Source of the DNA: Sphingopyxis sp. H053
Lineage (GTDB): Bacteria; Pseudomonadota; Alphaproteobacteria; Sphingomonadales; Sphingomonadaceae
Direction: 5' to 3'
Length of the DNA: 64,000 bases
NCBI RefSeq assembly: GCF_001468225.1
Contig: NZ_LNRU01000006.1
Span: 372,001-436,000 of the forward strand
Shown here in pieces: positions 9,563-18,729 of the stretch (the first letter of the stretch is position 1; every line of letters starts with the position of its first letter). The notes below the pieces were generated by a model. That model made no database searches and was not told the origin of the DNA. It saw only the letters and a list, made by a program, of their open reading frames with translations. The position numbers and the translations under genes were made by a program.

Positions 9563-10972
9563 TCACCCGATCCGGTACGGCACCACGTCCCTGCGATCCG
9601 GATCGACCAAAATCGGCCGGTCGCTCGGCGGGAACGCACGCTGGTCACAATCGTCGCGCGGACAGATGCGGCACGACAGGCCGATGCGCGTTGCCGCCTG
9701 CGGCGCGGCGACATCGACCCCGTCGGCATAGACGAAATCGCCCGCATATTGCGCCTCGCAGCCGAGCGCGACGGCGTATCGGCGCGGGCTGCGCGCATAG
9801 CTGCCCGACGGCTTCACCAACCCCTTCGCCATCGACACATAGCGCAGGCCATCGGGCGTCTCGGCAAGCTGGAACAGGATGCGGTCGGGAATCGCCGCGG
9901 CTTCGTGGACGATCCACAGCGGGCAGGCGCCGCCGAAGCGCGCGAACTGCAGCCGCGTCGCCGAATGCCGCTTGGTGATATTGCCCGCCATGTCGACGCG
10001 GCAGAAGAACATCGGGATGCCGCGCGCGCCGGGGCGCTGCAGCGTCGAAAGGCGGTGGCACGCCTGTTCGAAGCTCACGCCATATTGCATCCGCAGACGG
10101 TCGATATCGTGCCGCACCGCGCGCGCGCTGGCGCGAAAGGGCGCATAGGGCATCAGAACGGCGCCCGCGGCGTAGTTGGCAAGGCCGACATGGAGCAGTT
10201 GCCGCGCCGCCGCCGTGCGCAGCGGCGATGCTTCGACGACCGCCGCAATCTCGTTCACCAGCGCGAGCGCGGCGAGCTGGTGCGCGAGCTGGAAGCGCCG
10301 GCTTTCGGCGGGCAGCGACGGATCGATCACCAGATGCCGCATCGTGGCGTCGAAATCGCGCAGCGCCTGCGTCTGGCCGTAAACGATCGAAATGCCGAGC
10401 GCATCGCGCAGCCGGCGCTCGATCGTTTCGACGGGCGGCGAGGGGTCTCGCCCGCGCAGCTGGCCCGCCAGCGCCTCCGCCGCGCGGTCGATGCTGTCGA
10501 CATAATTGCCTGCGTCGTGGAACCAGTCGCGCACCTCTTCCCACGGCAGGCGGCTGCCCTCGGCGGTGCCGCCGGTCAGCGCCTCGTCGATGATCTGCAA
10601 TCGCTGCCCCGCGCGGCGATAGGCGGCGTGGAGCGCGACGAACTGGTCGGCGAGCTGCGGCTGTTGCAGCGCGGCGCGTTCGAGCTGTTCGGGGGCGAGC
10701 GGCGACGCCGCGAAGAGCGGGTCCGCCGCAGCTTCGCGAAGCGCTCCCGCGCGGCGGTCGCCGGCGTCCGCCGCGACTTCCTCCCATTCCAGCGGAAACA
10801 GCTTTTGCAGCCGGTCGAGCAGCGCCGGCGTCAGCGGGCGGTCATCATGCTCGATCTGGCTGAGGTACGAAATGGAAATGCCGAGCCCGCCCGCAAAATC
10901 GGCCTGTTTGGCTCCCCGCGCGATGCGGAGTTCGCGGAGCTTTGCTCCGGCAAAAATGCGCTGCCGTGCCAT
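9563..10972 (-). CDS. Short-chain fatty acyl-CoA regulator (ScfR/PccR-type XRE regulator with IrrE/ImmA-like and DUF2083 domains)
   Basis: A 469-residue regulator. An XRE helix-turn-helix occupies about residues 3-60 (LRELRIARGAKQADFA, then SISYLSQIEHDDRPLTP), followed by a long alpha-helical region with an ImmA/IrrE-like segment (RRFQLAHQLAALALVNEI). The cysteine-containing C-terminal domain includes CRICPRDDCDQRAFP. This is the architecture of ScfR proteins, including PccR of Rhodobacter sphaeroides, which controls propionyl-CoA carboxylase. It is divergent from pccB, with TTTGCAAA boxes between. The start at 10972 has GGAG nine bases upstream; earlier in-frame starts would run into the boxes. 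The role is inferred from family and context. Confidence 0.88.
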   Translation of the reverse strand: MARQRIFAGAKLRELRIARGAKQADFAGGLGISISYLSQIEHDDRPLTPALLDRLQKLFPLEWEEVAADAGDRRAGALREAAADPLFAASPLAPEQLERAALQQPQLADQFVALHAAYRRAGQRLQIIDEALTGGTAEGSRLPWEEVRDWFHDAGNYVDSIDRAAEALAGQLRGRDPSPPVETIERRLRDALGISIVYGQTQALRDFDATMRHLVIDPSLPAESRRFQLAHQLAALALVNEIAAVVEASPLRTAAARQLLHVGLANYAAGAVLMPYAPFRASARAVRHDIDRLRMQYGVSFEQACHRLSTLQRPGARGIPMFFCRVDMAGNITKRHSATRLQFARFGGACPLWIVHEAAAIPDRILFQLAETPDGLRYVSMAKGLVKPSGSYARSPRRYAVALGCEAQYAGDFVYADGVDVAAPQAATRIGLSCRICPRDDCDQRAFPPSDRPILVDPDRRDVVPYRIG

Positions 10973-11078
10973 CGAAATGCGCTCCATTGCGATGGGTGTC
11001 GAGCCGCCGCGGGGGTTTAGGGAGGGGTATTGCGACGTCTCGACACCCTTAAAACGAATGAGCGGACAATATACGGCT

Positions 11079-11110
11079 CTTTGCAAAGTATCAATTTACA
11101 ACTTTGCAAA
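11079..11110. promoter_or_regulatory. Candidate ScfR/PccR operator: two TTTGCAAA boxes
   Basis: CTTTGCAAAG, a perfect palindrome, is at 11079-11088. A second TTTGCAAA is at 11103-11110, with 15 bp between the two octamers (23 bp start to start). A half-site TTTGCG follows at 11117. The boxes lie in the 204-bp divergent region between the regulator gene and pccB. The PccR motif in Rhodobacter is, from memory, a TTTGCAAA repeat, so this is a strong candidate operator; the spacing differs from what I recall there (4 bp). Confidence 0.75.
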
Positions 11111-11176
11111 TTCACATTTGCGTGGGCGGCGCAATCGGAGCAGACGACGCTCTTCCAAATCCAGTGGAGAGTCGCC

Positions 11177-12709
11177 TTGTCCGCCAATATCGCCGAAATG
11201 GAACGCCGCCGCGCCGCAGCCGCTCTGGGTGGCGGGCAAAAACGCATCGATGCACAGCACAGCAAGGGCAAGCTGACCGCGCGCGAACGGCTCGACGTGC
11301 TGCTCGACGAAGGCTCGTTCGAAGAGCTCGACACTTATGTGGAGCATAATTGCACCGATTTCGGCATGCAGGACCAGATCGTCCCGGGCGACGGCGTTGT
11401 TACCGGTTCGGGCACGATCAACGGCCGCCTTGTCTATGTCTTCAGCCAGGATTTCACCGTCTTCGGCGGCTCGCTGTCCGAGCGCCACGCCGAGAAGATC
11501 ATGAAGGTGATGGACAATGCGATGAAGGTCGGCGCGCCCGTCATCGGCCTCAACGACAGCGGCGGCGCGCGCATCCAGGAGGGCGTCGCCTCGCTCGGTG
11601 GCTATGCCGAAGTGTTCCAGCGTAACGTACTCGCATCGGGCGTCGTGCCGCAGATCAGCCTGATCATGGGGCCGTGCGCGGGCGGCGCTGTCTATTCGCC
11701 CGCGATGACCGACTTCATCTTCATGGTGAAGGACAGCTCGTACATGTTCGTCACCGGCCCCGATGTGGTGAAGACCGTGACCAACGAGGTCGTGACGCAG
11801 GAAGAGCTCGGCGGCGCGATCACGCACACGACCAAAAGCTCGGTCGCCGACCTCGCGTTCGAGAATGACATCGAGGCACTGCTCGCGGCGCGCGATTTCT
11901 TCGACTATCTGCCCGAGAACAACCGCAGCGGCGTGCCGGTGCGCCCGACGAGCGACCCCTATGACCGCGCCGAGGCGAGCCTCGACACGCTGATCCCGCC
12001 GAACGCGAACCAGCCGTACGATATGCACGAGCTGATCCGGAAGACCGTCGACGAGGGCGATTTCTTCGAGGTGCAGCCGGCGCACGCCGCGAACATCATC
12101 TGCGGCTTCGGACGCATCGAAGGGCGCACGATCGGCATCGTCGCGAACCAGCCGCTCGTGCTCGCGGGCGTGCTCGACATCAACTCGTCCAAGAAAGCCG
12201 CGCGCTTTGTCCGCTTCTGCGACGCGTTCGAAATCCCGATCATCACCTTCGTCGACGTCCCCGGCTTCCTGCCCGGGACCGCGCAGGAATATAATGGCAT
12301 CATCAAGCATGGCGCGAAATTGCTCTTCGCCTATGCCGAGGCGACGGTGCCGAAGATCACGGTGATCACGCGCAAAGCCTATGGCGGTGCGTACGACGTG
12401 ATGGCGTCGAAGCATCTGCGCGGCGATTTGAACTATGCCTGGCCGACCGCCGAGATCGCGGTGATGGGCGCGAAGGGCGCGGTCGAGATCATCTTCCGCA
12501 GCGACATCGGCGACCCCGAAAAGATCGCGCAGCGCACGAAGGAATATGAGGACCGTTTCGCGAACCCGTTTGTCGCGGCATCGCGCGGCTATATCGACGA
12601 GGTCATTCACCCGCACAATACGCGCAAGCGGATCGCGCTGGGTCTGCGCAAGCTCCGGAACAAGCAACTCGAAAACCCGTGGAAGAAGCACGACAATATT
12701 CCGCTCTGA
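11177..12709 (+). CDS. pccB: Propionyl-CoA carboxylase, carboxyltransferase (beta) subunit
   Basis: A 510-residue biotin-dependent carboxyltransferase that, with PccA, converts propionyl-CoA to (S)-methylmalonyl-CoA. Visible motifs include [20 protein letters not shown], the acyl-CoA oxyanion region [10 protein letters not shown] and [14 protein letters not shown], and the C-terminal [13 protein letters not shown] and [13 protein letters not shown]. The TTG at 11177 has GGAGA six bases upstream and gives [12 protein letters not shown]; an upstream ATG at 11030 would extend through the operator boxes. First gene of the methylmalonyl-CoA operon, with pccA at its far end. Confidence 0.95.
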   Translation: MSANIAEMERRRAAAALGGGQKRIDAQHSKGKLTARERLDVLLDEGSFEELDTYVEHNCTDFGMQDQIVPGDGVVTGSGTINGRLVYVFSQDFTVFGGSLSERHAEKIMKVMDNAMKVGAPVIGLNDSGGARIQEGVASLGGYAEVFQRNVLASGVVPQISLIMGPCAGGAVYSPAMTDFIFMVKDSSYMFVTGPDVVKTVTNEVVTQEELGGAITHTTKSSVADLAFENDIEALLAARDFFDYLPENNRSGVPVRPTSDPYDRAEASLDTLIPPNANQPYDMHELIRKTVDEGDFFEVQPAHAANIICGFGRIEGRTIGIVANQPLVLAGVLDINSSKKAARFVRFCDAFEIPIITFVDVPGFLPGTAQEYNGIIKHGAKLLFAYAEATVPKITVITRKAYGGAYDVMASKHLRGDLNYAWPTAEIAVMGAKGAVEIIFRSDIGDPEKIAQRTKEYEDRFANPFVAASRGYIDEVIHPHNTRKRIALGLRKLRNKQLENPWKKHDNIPL

Positions 12710-12835
12710 TCGCGGGGGCGCGGATAATATCCGTGTGTGTGATGCCCGGCACATGAGAAATACCGGACTGGAGGCAAGGACGGGAGGCGGTTAGAACATG
12801 GCCGCCATGTCCTTGATTCCGAAAGAGGTTTGAAG

Positions 12836-13585
12836 ATGCGTAAATTCCTTCTTGGTGCTCTGATTGCTCCCGCCCTGCTGGCTTCGCCGGCGGCGTTTGC
12901 GTTCGATCCCGATACCCCTGTCGGCGAGCCGAAACCCGCTTTTCCGGTGACGCTGGACAGCGAAGAGAACAGCACGATCGGCCTCGCGTTCCGGACGGCT
13001 TTCGGACTTCCGAAAGGGGCCGAAGCGACGGCCGCGCGCGAGATCGACGGGCGCACTTACACATTCCGCCCCGCCGCCATCCACCTGCTGCCGAACCGGG
13101 TCGGCGTGCTGCTGAGCCTCGGCAGCCTCGACGAAGCCGGGCACAGCGAGGGCGGGATCAACGCGATCCATTATCTGCAGGGCGGCCCGTCGGGCTGGCA
13201 GCGCAAGGGCGAGTGGCTGAACCTCGGTGCGGTCGGCTCGGTCGGTAATGCGGCAACCGCGTGGGGCTTCAGCGACGCGCTCGGCAAGAATCCCTATCTC
13301 GTCACCTCGGGCGGCGGCGTGTGGCAGGGCTGCGCGATCAGCAGCGCGACGTTGACCGAGCTGGCACCCGATGCACCGGTCGATCGCGGCAGCTTCACCG
13401 ACGGCATGAGCTCGGGGGCCGGTCTGAACCAGAAGGAGCAGAGCTTCGACGGGCAGATCACCGCGGCCGTTCCCGACAAGAGCTTTACCGTCACCTATAC
13501 GGGGACACGCGCGATCAAGCAGCAATATGTGCTCAAGAACGGCAAGTACGAACTGGTCGGCAAGGACCAGGTTCCGGGGTGTTAA
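12836..13585 (+). CDS. Secreted protein of unknown function in the propionyl-CoA operon
   Basis: A 249-residue protein with a clear signal peptide (MRKFLLGALIAPALLASPAAFA-FD), so probably periplasmic. I recognise no domain. It is rich in Gly and Ser with few charged clusters, and has two cysteines (one in WQGCAISS and the C-terminal residue). AAAGAGG precedes the ATG at 12836; an in-frame TTG at 12830 is less likely. The 126-bp gap from pccB contains the small palindrome CGGATAATATCCG at 12721-12733, so it may have its own promoter. Confidence 0.7.
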   Translation: MRKFLLGALIAPALLASPAAFAFDPDTPVGEPKPAFPVTLDSEENSTIGLAFRTAFGLPKGAEATAAREIDGRTYTFRPAAIHLLPNRVGVLLSLGSLDEAGHSEGGINAIHYLQGGPSGWQRKGEWLNLGAVGSVGNAATAWGFSDALGKNPYLVTSGGGVWQGCAISSATLTELAPDAPVDRGSFTDGMSSGAGLNQKEQSFDGQITAAVPDKSFTVTYTGTRAIKQQYVLKNGKYELVGKDQVPGC

Positions 13586-13606
13586 GGCGGATCTGAGGAT
13601 AGGAAA

Positions 13607-14065
13607 ATGGCGAAATATCACGCATTGATCGAATGGGAAGCGTCGGCCACCGACGATGTTCCGGGCGGCAAATACGGCCGTGGCCATCGTTGGACGTTCG
13701 ATGAGAATGTGAGCGTTCCGGCGTCGTCGTCGAAGCATGTCGTGCCGCTGCCCTGGTCGGTCGAAGCCGCGGTCGACCCCGAAGAGGCGCTGGTCGCCTC
13801 CGCGTCGAGCTGTCATATGCTGACCTTCCTCTATCTCGCGGCCAAGGCGGGCTATGCCGTTCAATCCTATCGCGATGCCGCGGTGGGCACGATGGCGAAG
13901 GCTGACGACGGGCGCGTCCAGATAACCGGGGTCGAGCTTTCCCCCGATATCGAATGGCAGGGCGCGGCGCCCGACGCCGCAACGCTCGAACGCCTGCACC
14001 ACGACGCGCATGACCAATGCTTTATCGCCAACAGCGTCAAATTCCCGATCGAGGTGGTGACATGA
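13607..14065 (+). CDS. OsmC family protein
   Basis: A 152-residue OsmC/Ohr-fold protein. The family reduces organic or fatty-acid hydroperoxides with a conserved cysteine pair. The conserved helix SASSCHMLTFLYLAAKAG carries one candidate cysteine, and a second is near the C terminus in HDQCFIANSV. That spacing fits the OsmC group, so a peroxidase role is plausible. Its stop overlaps the epimerase start by 4 bp, so it is co-translated with a metabolic enzyme. Confidence 0.88.
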   Translation: MAKYHALIEWEASATDDVPGGKYGRGHRWTFDENVSVPASSSKHVVPLPWSVEAAVDPEEALVASASSCHMLTFLYLAAKAGYAVQSYRDAAVGTMAKADDGRVQITGVELSPDIEWQGAAPDAATLERLHHDAHDQCFIANSVKFPIEVVT

Positions 14066-14499
14066 AACTCGGACGCCTCAACCATGTCGGCGTCGCGACG
14101 CCGTCGATCGCCAACAGCATCGTCTTTTACCGCGACGTGATGGGCGCGACGCAGATCCATGAGCCGTTCGACCTGCCCGAGCAGGGCGTCAAGGTGTGCT
14201 TCGTCGATACGCCCACCGACAGCGGCCTCAACGGCACACAAATCGAGCTGATCGAACCATTGCCGGGCAATGCGTCGATCGCGGCTTTCCTGCAAAAGAA
14301 CCCCGCAGGAGGCCAGCATCATCTGTGTTGCGAAGTGCCCGACATCCACGCCGCCAAGGCCGAGTTCGAGGGACAAGGCAAGCGCGTCCTCGGCGAACCG
14401 CGGATAGGGGCGCATGGGACGCTGATCTTCTTCGTCCACCCCAAGGATATGGGCGGGGTGCTGACCGAGATTATGGAGACGCCGAAGGAAGCGCATTGA
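14062..14499 (+). CDS. mce: Methylmalonyl-CoA epimerase
   Basis: A 145-residue glyoxalase-fold enzyme that converts (S)- to (R)-methylmalonyl-CoA, the form used by the mutase. Metal ligands are visible as His in LNHVGVAT, His in GGQHHLCCEV and the C-terminal Glu in GVLTEIMETP. The start is the ATG at 14062, overlapping the OsmC gene (ATGA). Its place between pccB and the mutase gene confirms the assignment. Confidence 0.93.
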   Translation: MKLGRLNHVGVATPSIANSIVFYRDVMGATQIHEPFDLPEQGVKVCFVDTPTDSGLNGTQIELIEPLPGNASIAAFLQKNPAGGQHHLCCEVPDIHAAKAEFEGQGKRVLGEPRIGAHGTLIFFVHPKDMGGVLTEIMETPKEAH

Positions 14500-14503
14500 A
14501 CAT

Positions 14504-14677
14504 TCTCCTCTCCCCTTGCGGGAGAGGAGAATGAAGGTTGGGGACGTGTCCCCTACCGGAACTTGGAGAGGTGCGGGTTGCGAGCCGGTGGCTCACGCAC
14601 CCTCTCCCAGCTTCGACTAGGCGGCTGGCCGCCAAGTCTTCGCAACCCTCTCCCGCAAGGGGAGAGGGGGTTAGGGA
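14504..14677. repeat. Inverted repeats flanking an 110-bp stretch upstream of the mutase gene
   Basis: The 191-bp gap holds two opposite copies of TCTCCCCTTGCGGGAGAGG (left about 14508-14526, right about 14647-14667). Between them is a second imperfect inverted repeat (GAGAGGTGCGGG against CACCCTCTCCC). The palindromic layout suggests a mobile non-coding element of the CCCTCTCCC family. It has the potential to affect read-through from mce into the mutase gene. Confidence 0.65.
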
Positions 14678-14690
14678 CAAGAGACTGCAT

Positions 14691-16838
14691 ATGACCGACA
14701 AGCCAACGCTGGGCCAATGGACCGCCGCCGCCGACAAGGAAGTGAAGGGCAAGGACCTCACCTGGGCGACGCCCGAGGGCATCGACGTCAAGCCGCTTTA
14801 CACGGCCGAGGACGTCCAGACCGACCCCGGCCTGCCCGGTTTCGCGCCCTTCACGCGCGGCGTGCGCGCGTCGATGTATGCGGGCCGCCCGTGGACGATC
14901 CGGCAGTACGCGGGCTTCTCGACCGCCGAGGAATCGAACGCCTTCTATCGCCGCAACCTCGCCGCGGGACAGAAGGGCCTATCGGTCGCTTTCGACCTCG
15001 CGACGCACCGCGGCTATGACAGCGACCACCCGCGCGTCGTCGGCGACGTCGGCAAGGCGGGCGTCGCGATCGACAGCGTCGAGGATATGAAGATCCTCTT
15101 CGACGGCATTCCGCTCGATCAGATGTCGGTCAGCATGACGATGAACGGCGCGGTGATCCCGATCCTTGCCTTCTTCATCGTCGCGGGCGAGGAGCAGGGC
15201 GTCGATCGCAAGCTGCTCGACGGGACGATCCAGAACGACATCCTCAAGGAGTTCATGGTCCGCAACACCTATATCTACCCCCCCGAGCCGAGCATGCGGA
15301 TCATCTCGGACATCTTCGGCTACACCAGCCGCGAGATGCCCAAGTTCAACAGCATCTCCATCAGCGGCTACCATATGCAGGAAGCCGGCGCGACGCAGGT
15401 GCAGGAGCTTGCCTTCACCATTGCCGACGGCGCCGAATATGTGCGCTACGGTGTCGCGAGCGGCCTCGATATCGACAAGTTCGCGGGGCGCCTCAGCTTC
15501 TTCTTCGCGATCGGCATGAACTTCTTCATGGAGATCGCGAAGCTCCGCGCGGCGCGCGTGCTCTGGCACCGCGTGATGACCAATCTCGGCGCCAAGGACG
15601 AGCGTAGCAAGATGCTGCGCACCCACTGTCAGACCTCGGGCGTCTCGCTCACCGAGCAGGACCCGTACAACAACGTCATGCGCACGACGATCGAGGCGAT
15701 GGCGGCGATGCTCGGCGGGACGCAGTCGCTCCACACCAACGCGCTCGACGAAGCGATCGCGCTGCCGACCGATTTCTCGGCCCGCATCGCGCGCAACACG
15801 CAGATCGTCATCCAGGAAGAGACCGGGATGACCAAGGTCGTCGACCCGCTCGGCGGCTCTTACTATGTCGAGGCGCTGACGCAGGAACTCGTCGACAAGG
15901 CGTGGGAGATCATCGAGCGCGTCGAGAAGGAAGGCGGCATGGCGAAGGCCGTCGCCGCGGGCTGGCCCAAGGCAATGATCGAAACCGCCGCTGCCGCCCG
16001 GCAGGCGCGCGTCGACCGCGGCGACGATGTGATCGTCGGGGTGAACAAATATCGCCTGAAGGACGAAGATCTGCTCGAAACGCTCGAAGTCGACAACGCC
16101 AAGGTGCGCGAGGGGCAGATAGCGCGGATCAACCGCATCAAAGCAAGCCGCGACGAGGCGGCATGTGCTGCGGCGCTCAAGGCGCTCCGCGACGGTGCGG
16201 CGCAGCCTTCGAGCATCGAGAACAACCTGCTCGCACTCGCCGTCGAAGCCGCCCGCGCCCGCGCGACGCTCGGCGAAATCTCGTCTGCGATGGAAGAAAG
16301 CTTCGACCGGTACGGCACCCAGCCGACTCCGGTGAAGGGCGTCTATGCGGCGCCCTATGAAGGCGACGATCGCTGGCAACAGGTGCTCGACGGGGTGAAG
16401 GCGGTCGAGCGCCGTATGGGGCGCAAACCGAAATTGCTCGTCGCCAAGATGGGGCAGGATGGGCACGACCGCGGCGCGAACGTCATCGCGTCGGCGTTCG
16501 GCGACATGGGCTTCGACGTCGTCTCCGGCCCGCTGTTCCAGACCCCCGACGAAACCGTCGTGCTCGCGCTCGAAAGCGGCGTCGATGTCGTCGGCGCGTC
16601 GAGCCTCGCCGCGGGCCACAAGACCTTGATCCCCGAACTGATCGGCAAGCTCAAGGAAGCGGGCAGGGGCGACATCAAGGTGATCGCTGGCGGGGTCATC
16701 CCGCCGCAGGACTATCAGTATCTCCGCGACGCGGGCGTGCAGGGTATCTATGGGCCCGGCTCGAACGTGGTCGAATGCGCCGCCGACGTGCTGCGCCTGC
16801 TCGGCCACAATATGCCGCCGCTGGAGGATGCCGCTTGA
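14691..16838 (+). CDS. scpA: Methylmalonyl-CoA mutase
   Basis: A 715-residue adenosylcobalamin enzyme that converts (R)-methylmalonyl-CoA to succinyl-CoA. The N-terminal TIM barrel shows [19 protein letters not shown] and [19 protein letters not shown]. The C-terminal B12-binding domain has the His ligand in [15 protein letters not shown]. It is the fused single-chain form. The start at 14691 was chosen because upstream in-frame codons read through the repeat. No meaB/argK chaperone gene is visible in this window. Confidence 0.96.
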   Translation: MTDKPTLGQWTAAADKEVKGKDLTWATPEGIDVKPLYTAEDVQTDPGLPGFAPFTRGVRASMYAGRPWTIRQYAGFSTAEESNAFYRRNLAAGQKGLSVAFDLATHRGYDSDHPRVVGDVGKAGVAIDSVEDMKILFDGIPLDQMSVSMTMNGAVIPILAFFIVAGEEQGVDRKLLDGTIQNDILKEFMVRNTYIYPPEPSMRIISDIFGYTSREMPKFNSISISGYHMQEAGATQVQELAFTIADGAEYVRYGVASGLDIDKFAGRLSFFFAIGMNFFMEIAKLRAARVLWHRVMTNLGAKDERSKMLRTHCQTSGVSLTEQDPYNNVMRTTIEAMAAMLGGTQSLHTNALDEAIALPTDFSARIARNTQIVIQEETGMTKVVDPLGGSYYVEALTQELVDKAWEIIERVEKEGGMAKAVAAGWPKAMIETAAAARQARVDRGDDVIVGVNKYRLKDEDLLETLEVDNAKVREGQIARINRIKASRDEAACAAALKALRDGAAQPSSIENNLLALAVEAARARATLGEISSAMEESFDRYGTQPTPVKGVYAAPYEGDDRWQQVLDGVKAVERRMGRKPKLLVAKMGQDGHDRGANVIASAFGDMGFDVVSGPLFQTPDETVVLALESGVDVVGASSLAAGHKTLIPELIGKLKEAGRGDIKVIAGGVIPPQDYQYLRDAGVQGIYGPGSNVVECAADVLRLLGHNMPPLEDAA

Positions 16839-17281
16839 ACCGATCGTTTCGCCTGATGATCGCCGGACTTGGCGCCGTAGCGGCGATTGCTGCGCACGCC
16901 GAGCCTGCGAGCCGCCCGAGCGAATATCGCAAGGATGTCGCGGTCGAGTTCATCTACCGGCAGCAGATCGACGATGTCTATTTCACCGACTGGAACGGCC
17001 GCCTCGAAAAGAGCGAGGGCCCCTGGCGCGACATCTATTTCGAGACGAGCGATAAATATGTGAACAAGGGGCTGATCCGCCTCAACTGCGACGATCCCGA
17101 AGCCGACATCGACTTCACGCTCTACGGCGTCGGCGAATATGGCGGCGCCGAAACCGGGCGGCAGGTGACGATCAGCTACGGCGATCGCCGGCCATGGGCC
17201 GACGGCAATTATCAGGACATGTCCGGCGAAACGCCGACGATCGAATTTTACGGCGCCGCGCTCGAGCGCTTCTGCAAATAA
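16835..17281 (+). CDS. Small secreted protein of unknown function
   Basis: A 148-residue protein whose TTG start (16835) overlaps the mutase stop and has GGAGG seven bases upstream. The resulting N terminus is a good signal peptide ([25 protein letters not shown]). The mature part is acidic and rich in Tyr and Asp, with cysteines in LNCDDPEA and at the C terminus (FCK) that could form a disulfide. I recognise no domain. Translational coupling to the mutase suggests co-expression, but a periplasmic protein has no obvious role in this pathway. Confidence 0.7.
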   Translation: MNRSFRLMIAGLGAVAAIAAHAEPASRPSEYRKDVAVEFIYRQQIDDVYFTDWNGRLEKSEGPWRDIYFETSDKYVNKGLIRLNCDDPEADIDFTLYGVGEYGGAETGRQVTISYGDRRPWADGNYQDMSGETPTIEFYGAALERFCK

Positions 17282-17303
17282 CATCAAAGAAGGTCGACGA
17301 TCC

Positions 17304-18335
17304 ATGAACCTCTCCCAACCTGCAACGCAAGACGATCAGCCGCGGACCGACTGGACGCGCGAGGAAATCGCCGAACTGTTCGACCTGCCGTTCGACGAAC
17401 TGATGTGGGAGGCGCAGGGCGTCCACCGCCGCCATCATGCGCATGGGCAAGTCCAGCTTTGCACGCTGCTCAGCATCAAGACCGGCGGCTGCGTCGAGGA
17501 TTGCGGCTATTGCTCGCAGTCGAAGAGCGCCGACAGCGGGCTGAAAGCCACCAAGCTGATGGACGTCCGCGCGGTGCTGCAATCCGCCGCGCAGGCGAAG
17601 GATTCGGGCTCGAAGCGCTTCTGCATGGGCGCCGCCTGGCGCAACCCCAAGGAGCGCGACATGCCCGCGATCGTCGAGATGATCGAGGGCGTGCGCCAGA
17701 TGGGTATGGAAACCTGCATGACGCTCGGCATGCTGACCAAGGAACAGGCGCAGACGCTCGCGGTCGCGGGGCTCGATTATTACAACCATAATATCGACAC
17801 TTCCCCCGAGAATTACGAGAATATCATCTCGACCCGCACCTTCCAGGACCGCCTCGACACGCTCGAGGAGGTCCGCAACGCCGGGATCAACGTCTGCTCG
17901 GGCGGCATCGTCGGGCTGGGTGAGAACCGGCAGGATCGCGTCGGCTTCATCCACGCGCTCGCGACACTCGAACGCCATCCCGAAAGCGTGCCGGTCAACG
18001 CGCTGGTGCCGGTGAAGGGTACCGTGCTCGGCGACATGCTCGCCGACACCCCGCTCGCCAAGATCGACGACATCGAATTCGTCCGCACGATCGCGGTCGC
18101 GCGCATCACGATGCCGAAATCGATGGTCCGCCTGTCGGCGGGGCGCGAGAGCATGTCGGAGGCGACGCAGGCGCTCTGCTTCATGGCGGGTGCGAACAGC
18201 ATCTTCACCGGCGACAAGCTGCTCACCACCGGCAACCGCGGCGACAATGCCGACGCGGCGCTGTTCGCCAAGCTGGGGATCGTCCCGATGGAGAGCGAAG
18301 AGCCGATGCGCGCGCAGATGGAAGCGGCGGAATGA
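17304..18335 (+). CDS. bioB: Biotin synthase
   Basis: A 343-residue radical-SAM enzyme that inserts sulfur into dethiobiotin. The radical-SAM cluster is CVEDCGYC, and further family motifs are [20 protein letters not shown] and GGIVGLGE. It lies inside the propionyl-CoA carboxylase operon, apart from any other bio gene in this window, which fits local supply of the biotin prosthetic group for PccA. It overlaps the next gene by 4 bp. Confidence 0.96.
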   Translation: MNLSQPATQDDQPRTDWTREEIAELFDLPFDELMWEAQGVHRRHHAHGQVQLCTLLSIKTGGCVEDCGYCSQSKSADSGLKATKLMDVRAVLQSAAQAKDSGSKRFCMGAAWRNPKERDMPAIVEMIEGVRQMGMETCMTLGMLTKEQAQTLAVAGLDYYNHNIDTSPENYENIISTRTFQDRLDTLEEVRNAGINVCSGGIVGLGENRQDRVGFIHALATLERHPESVPVNALVPVKGTVLGDMLADTPLAKIDDIEFVRTIAVARITMPKSMVRLSAGRESMSEATQALCFMAGANSIFTGDKLLTTGNRGDNADAALFAKLGIVPMESEEPMRAQMEAAE

Positions 18336-18724
18336 TCCTTTCCGCCCTCTTGGCACTGGCGGCCGCCACGCAGGAGCCCGAGATCGATTGCGACAACGCG
18401 ATGGCGCAGTTCGAGCTCAACACCTGCGCCTACAAGGAATTCGAGCGCGCCGATGCCGCGATGAACGCCCAGTGGAAGATCACCGTGGCGCGCATGAAGG
18501 CCATCGATGCCGATTTCGACCGTACGCAGGACAACCGCCCCGGCTATTTCGACACACTGCTCGCCGCGCAGCGCGCGTGGCTGACGTACCGCGACAAGCA
18601 ATGCGCCAGCGAGGGCTACACGATGCGCGGCGGCTCGGCCGAGCCGATGGTGATCAGCGGTTGCCAGACGCAACTGACCGAAGCGCGCACCAAACAACTC
18701 AAAGATTTGATTGAGGAATATTGA
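18332..18724 (+). CDS. LprI-like (DUF1311) secreted protein
   Basis: A 130-residue protein with a short hydrophobic N terminus ([15 protein letters not shown]) and a domain with four regularly placed cysteines ([28 protein letters not shown]). It also has the pattern [13 protein letters not shown], typical of the LprI N-terminal/DUF1311 family. Some members inhibit lysozyme; the role here is unknown. It overlaps bioB upstream and abuts pccA downstream, so it belongs to the operon. Confidence 0.75.
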   Translation: MILSALLALAAATQEPEIDCDNAMAQFELNTCAYKEFERADAAMNAQWKITVARMKAIDADFDRTQDNRPGYFDTLLAAQRAWLTYRDKQCASEGYTMRGGSAEPMVISGCQTQLTEARTKQLKDLIEEY

Positions 18725-18729
18725 GGGCC

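Noticed and set aside
14590-14640. Possible small gene inside the repeat region before the mutase gene
   Set aside because: The open frame is created by the palindromic sequence and has no start signal or domain.
15000-16800. Long open frames on the minus strand opposite the mutase gene (and similarly opposite pccA, metG, pccB and the TonB receptor)
   Set aside because: They mirror real genes in high-GC DNA, have Arg/Asp-rich translations without family motifs, and lack Shine-Dalgarno signals.
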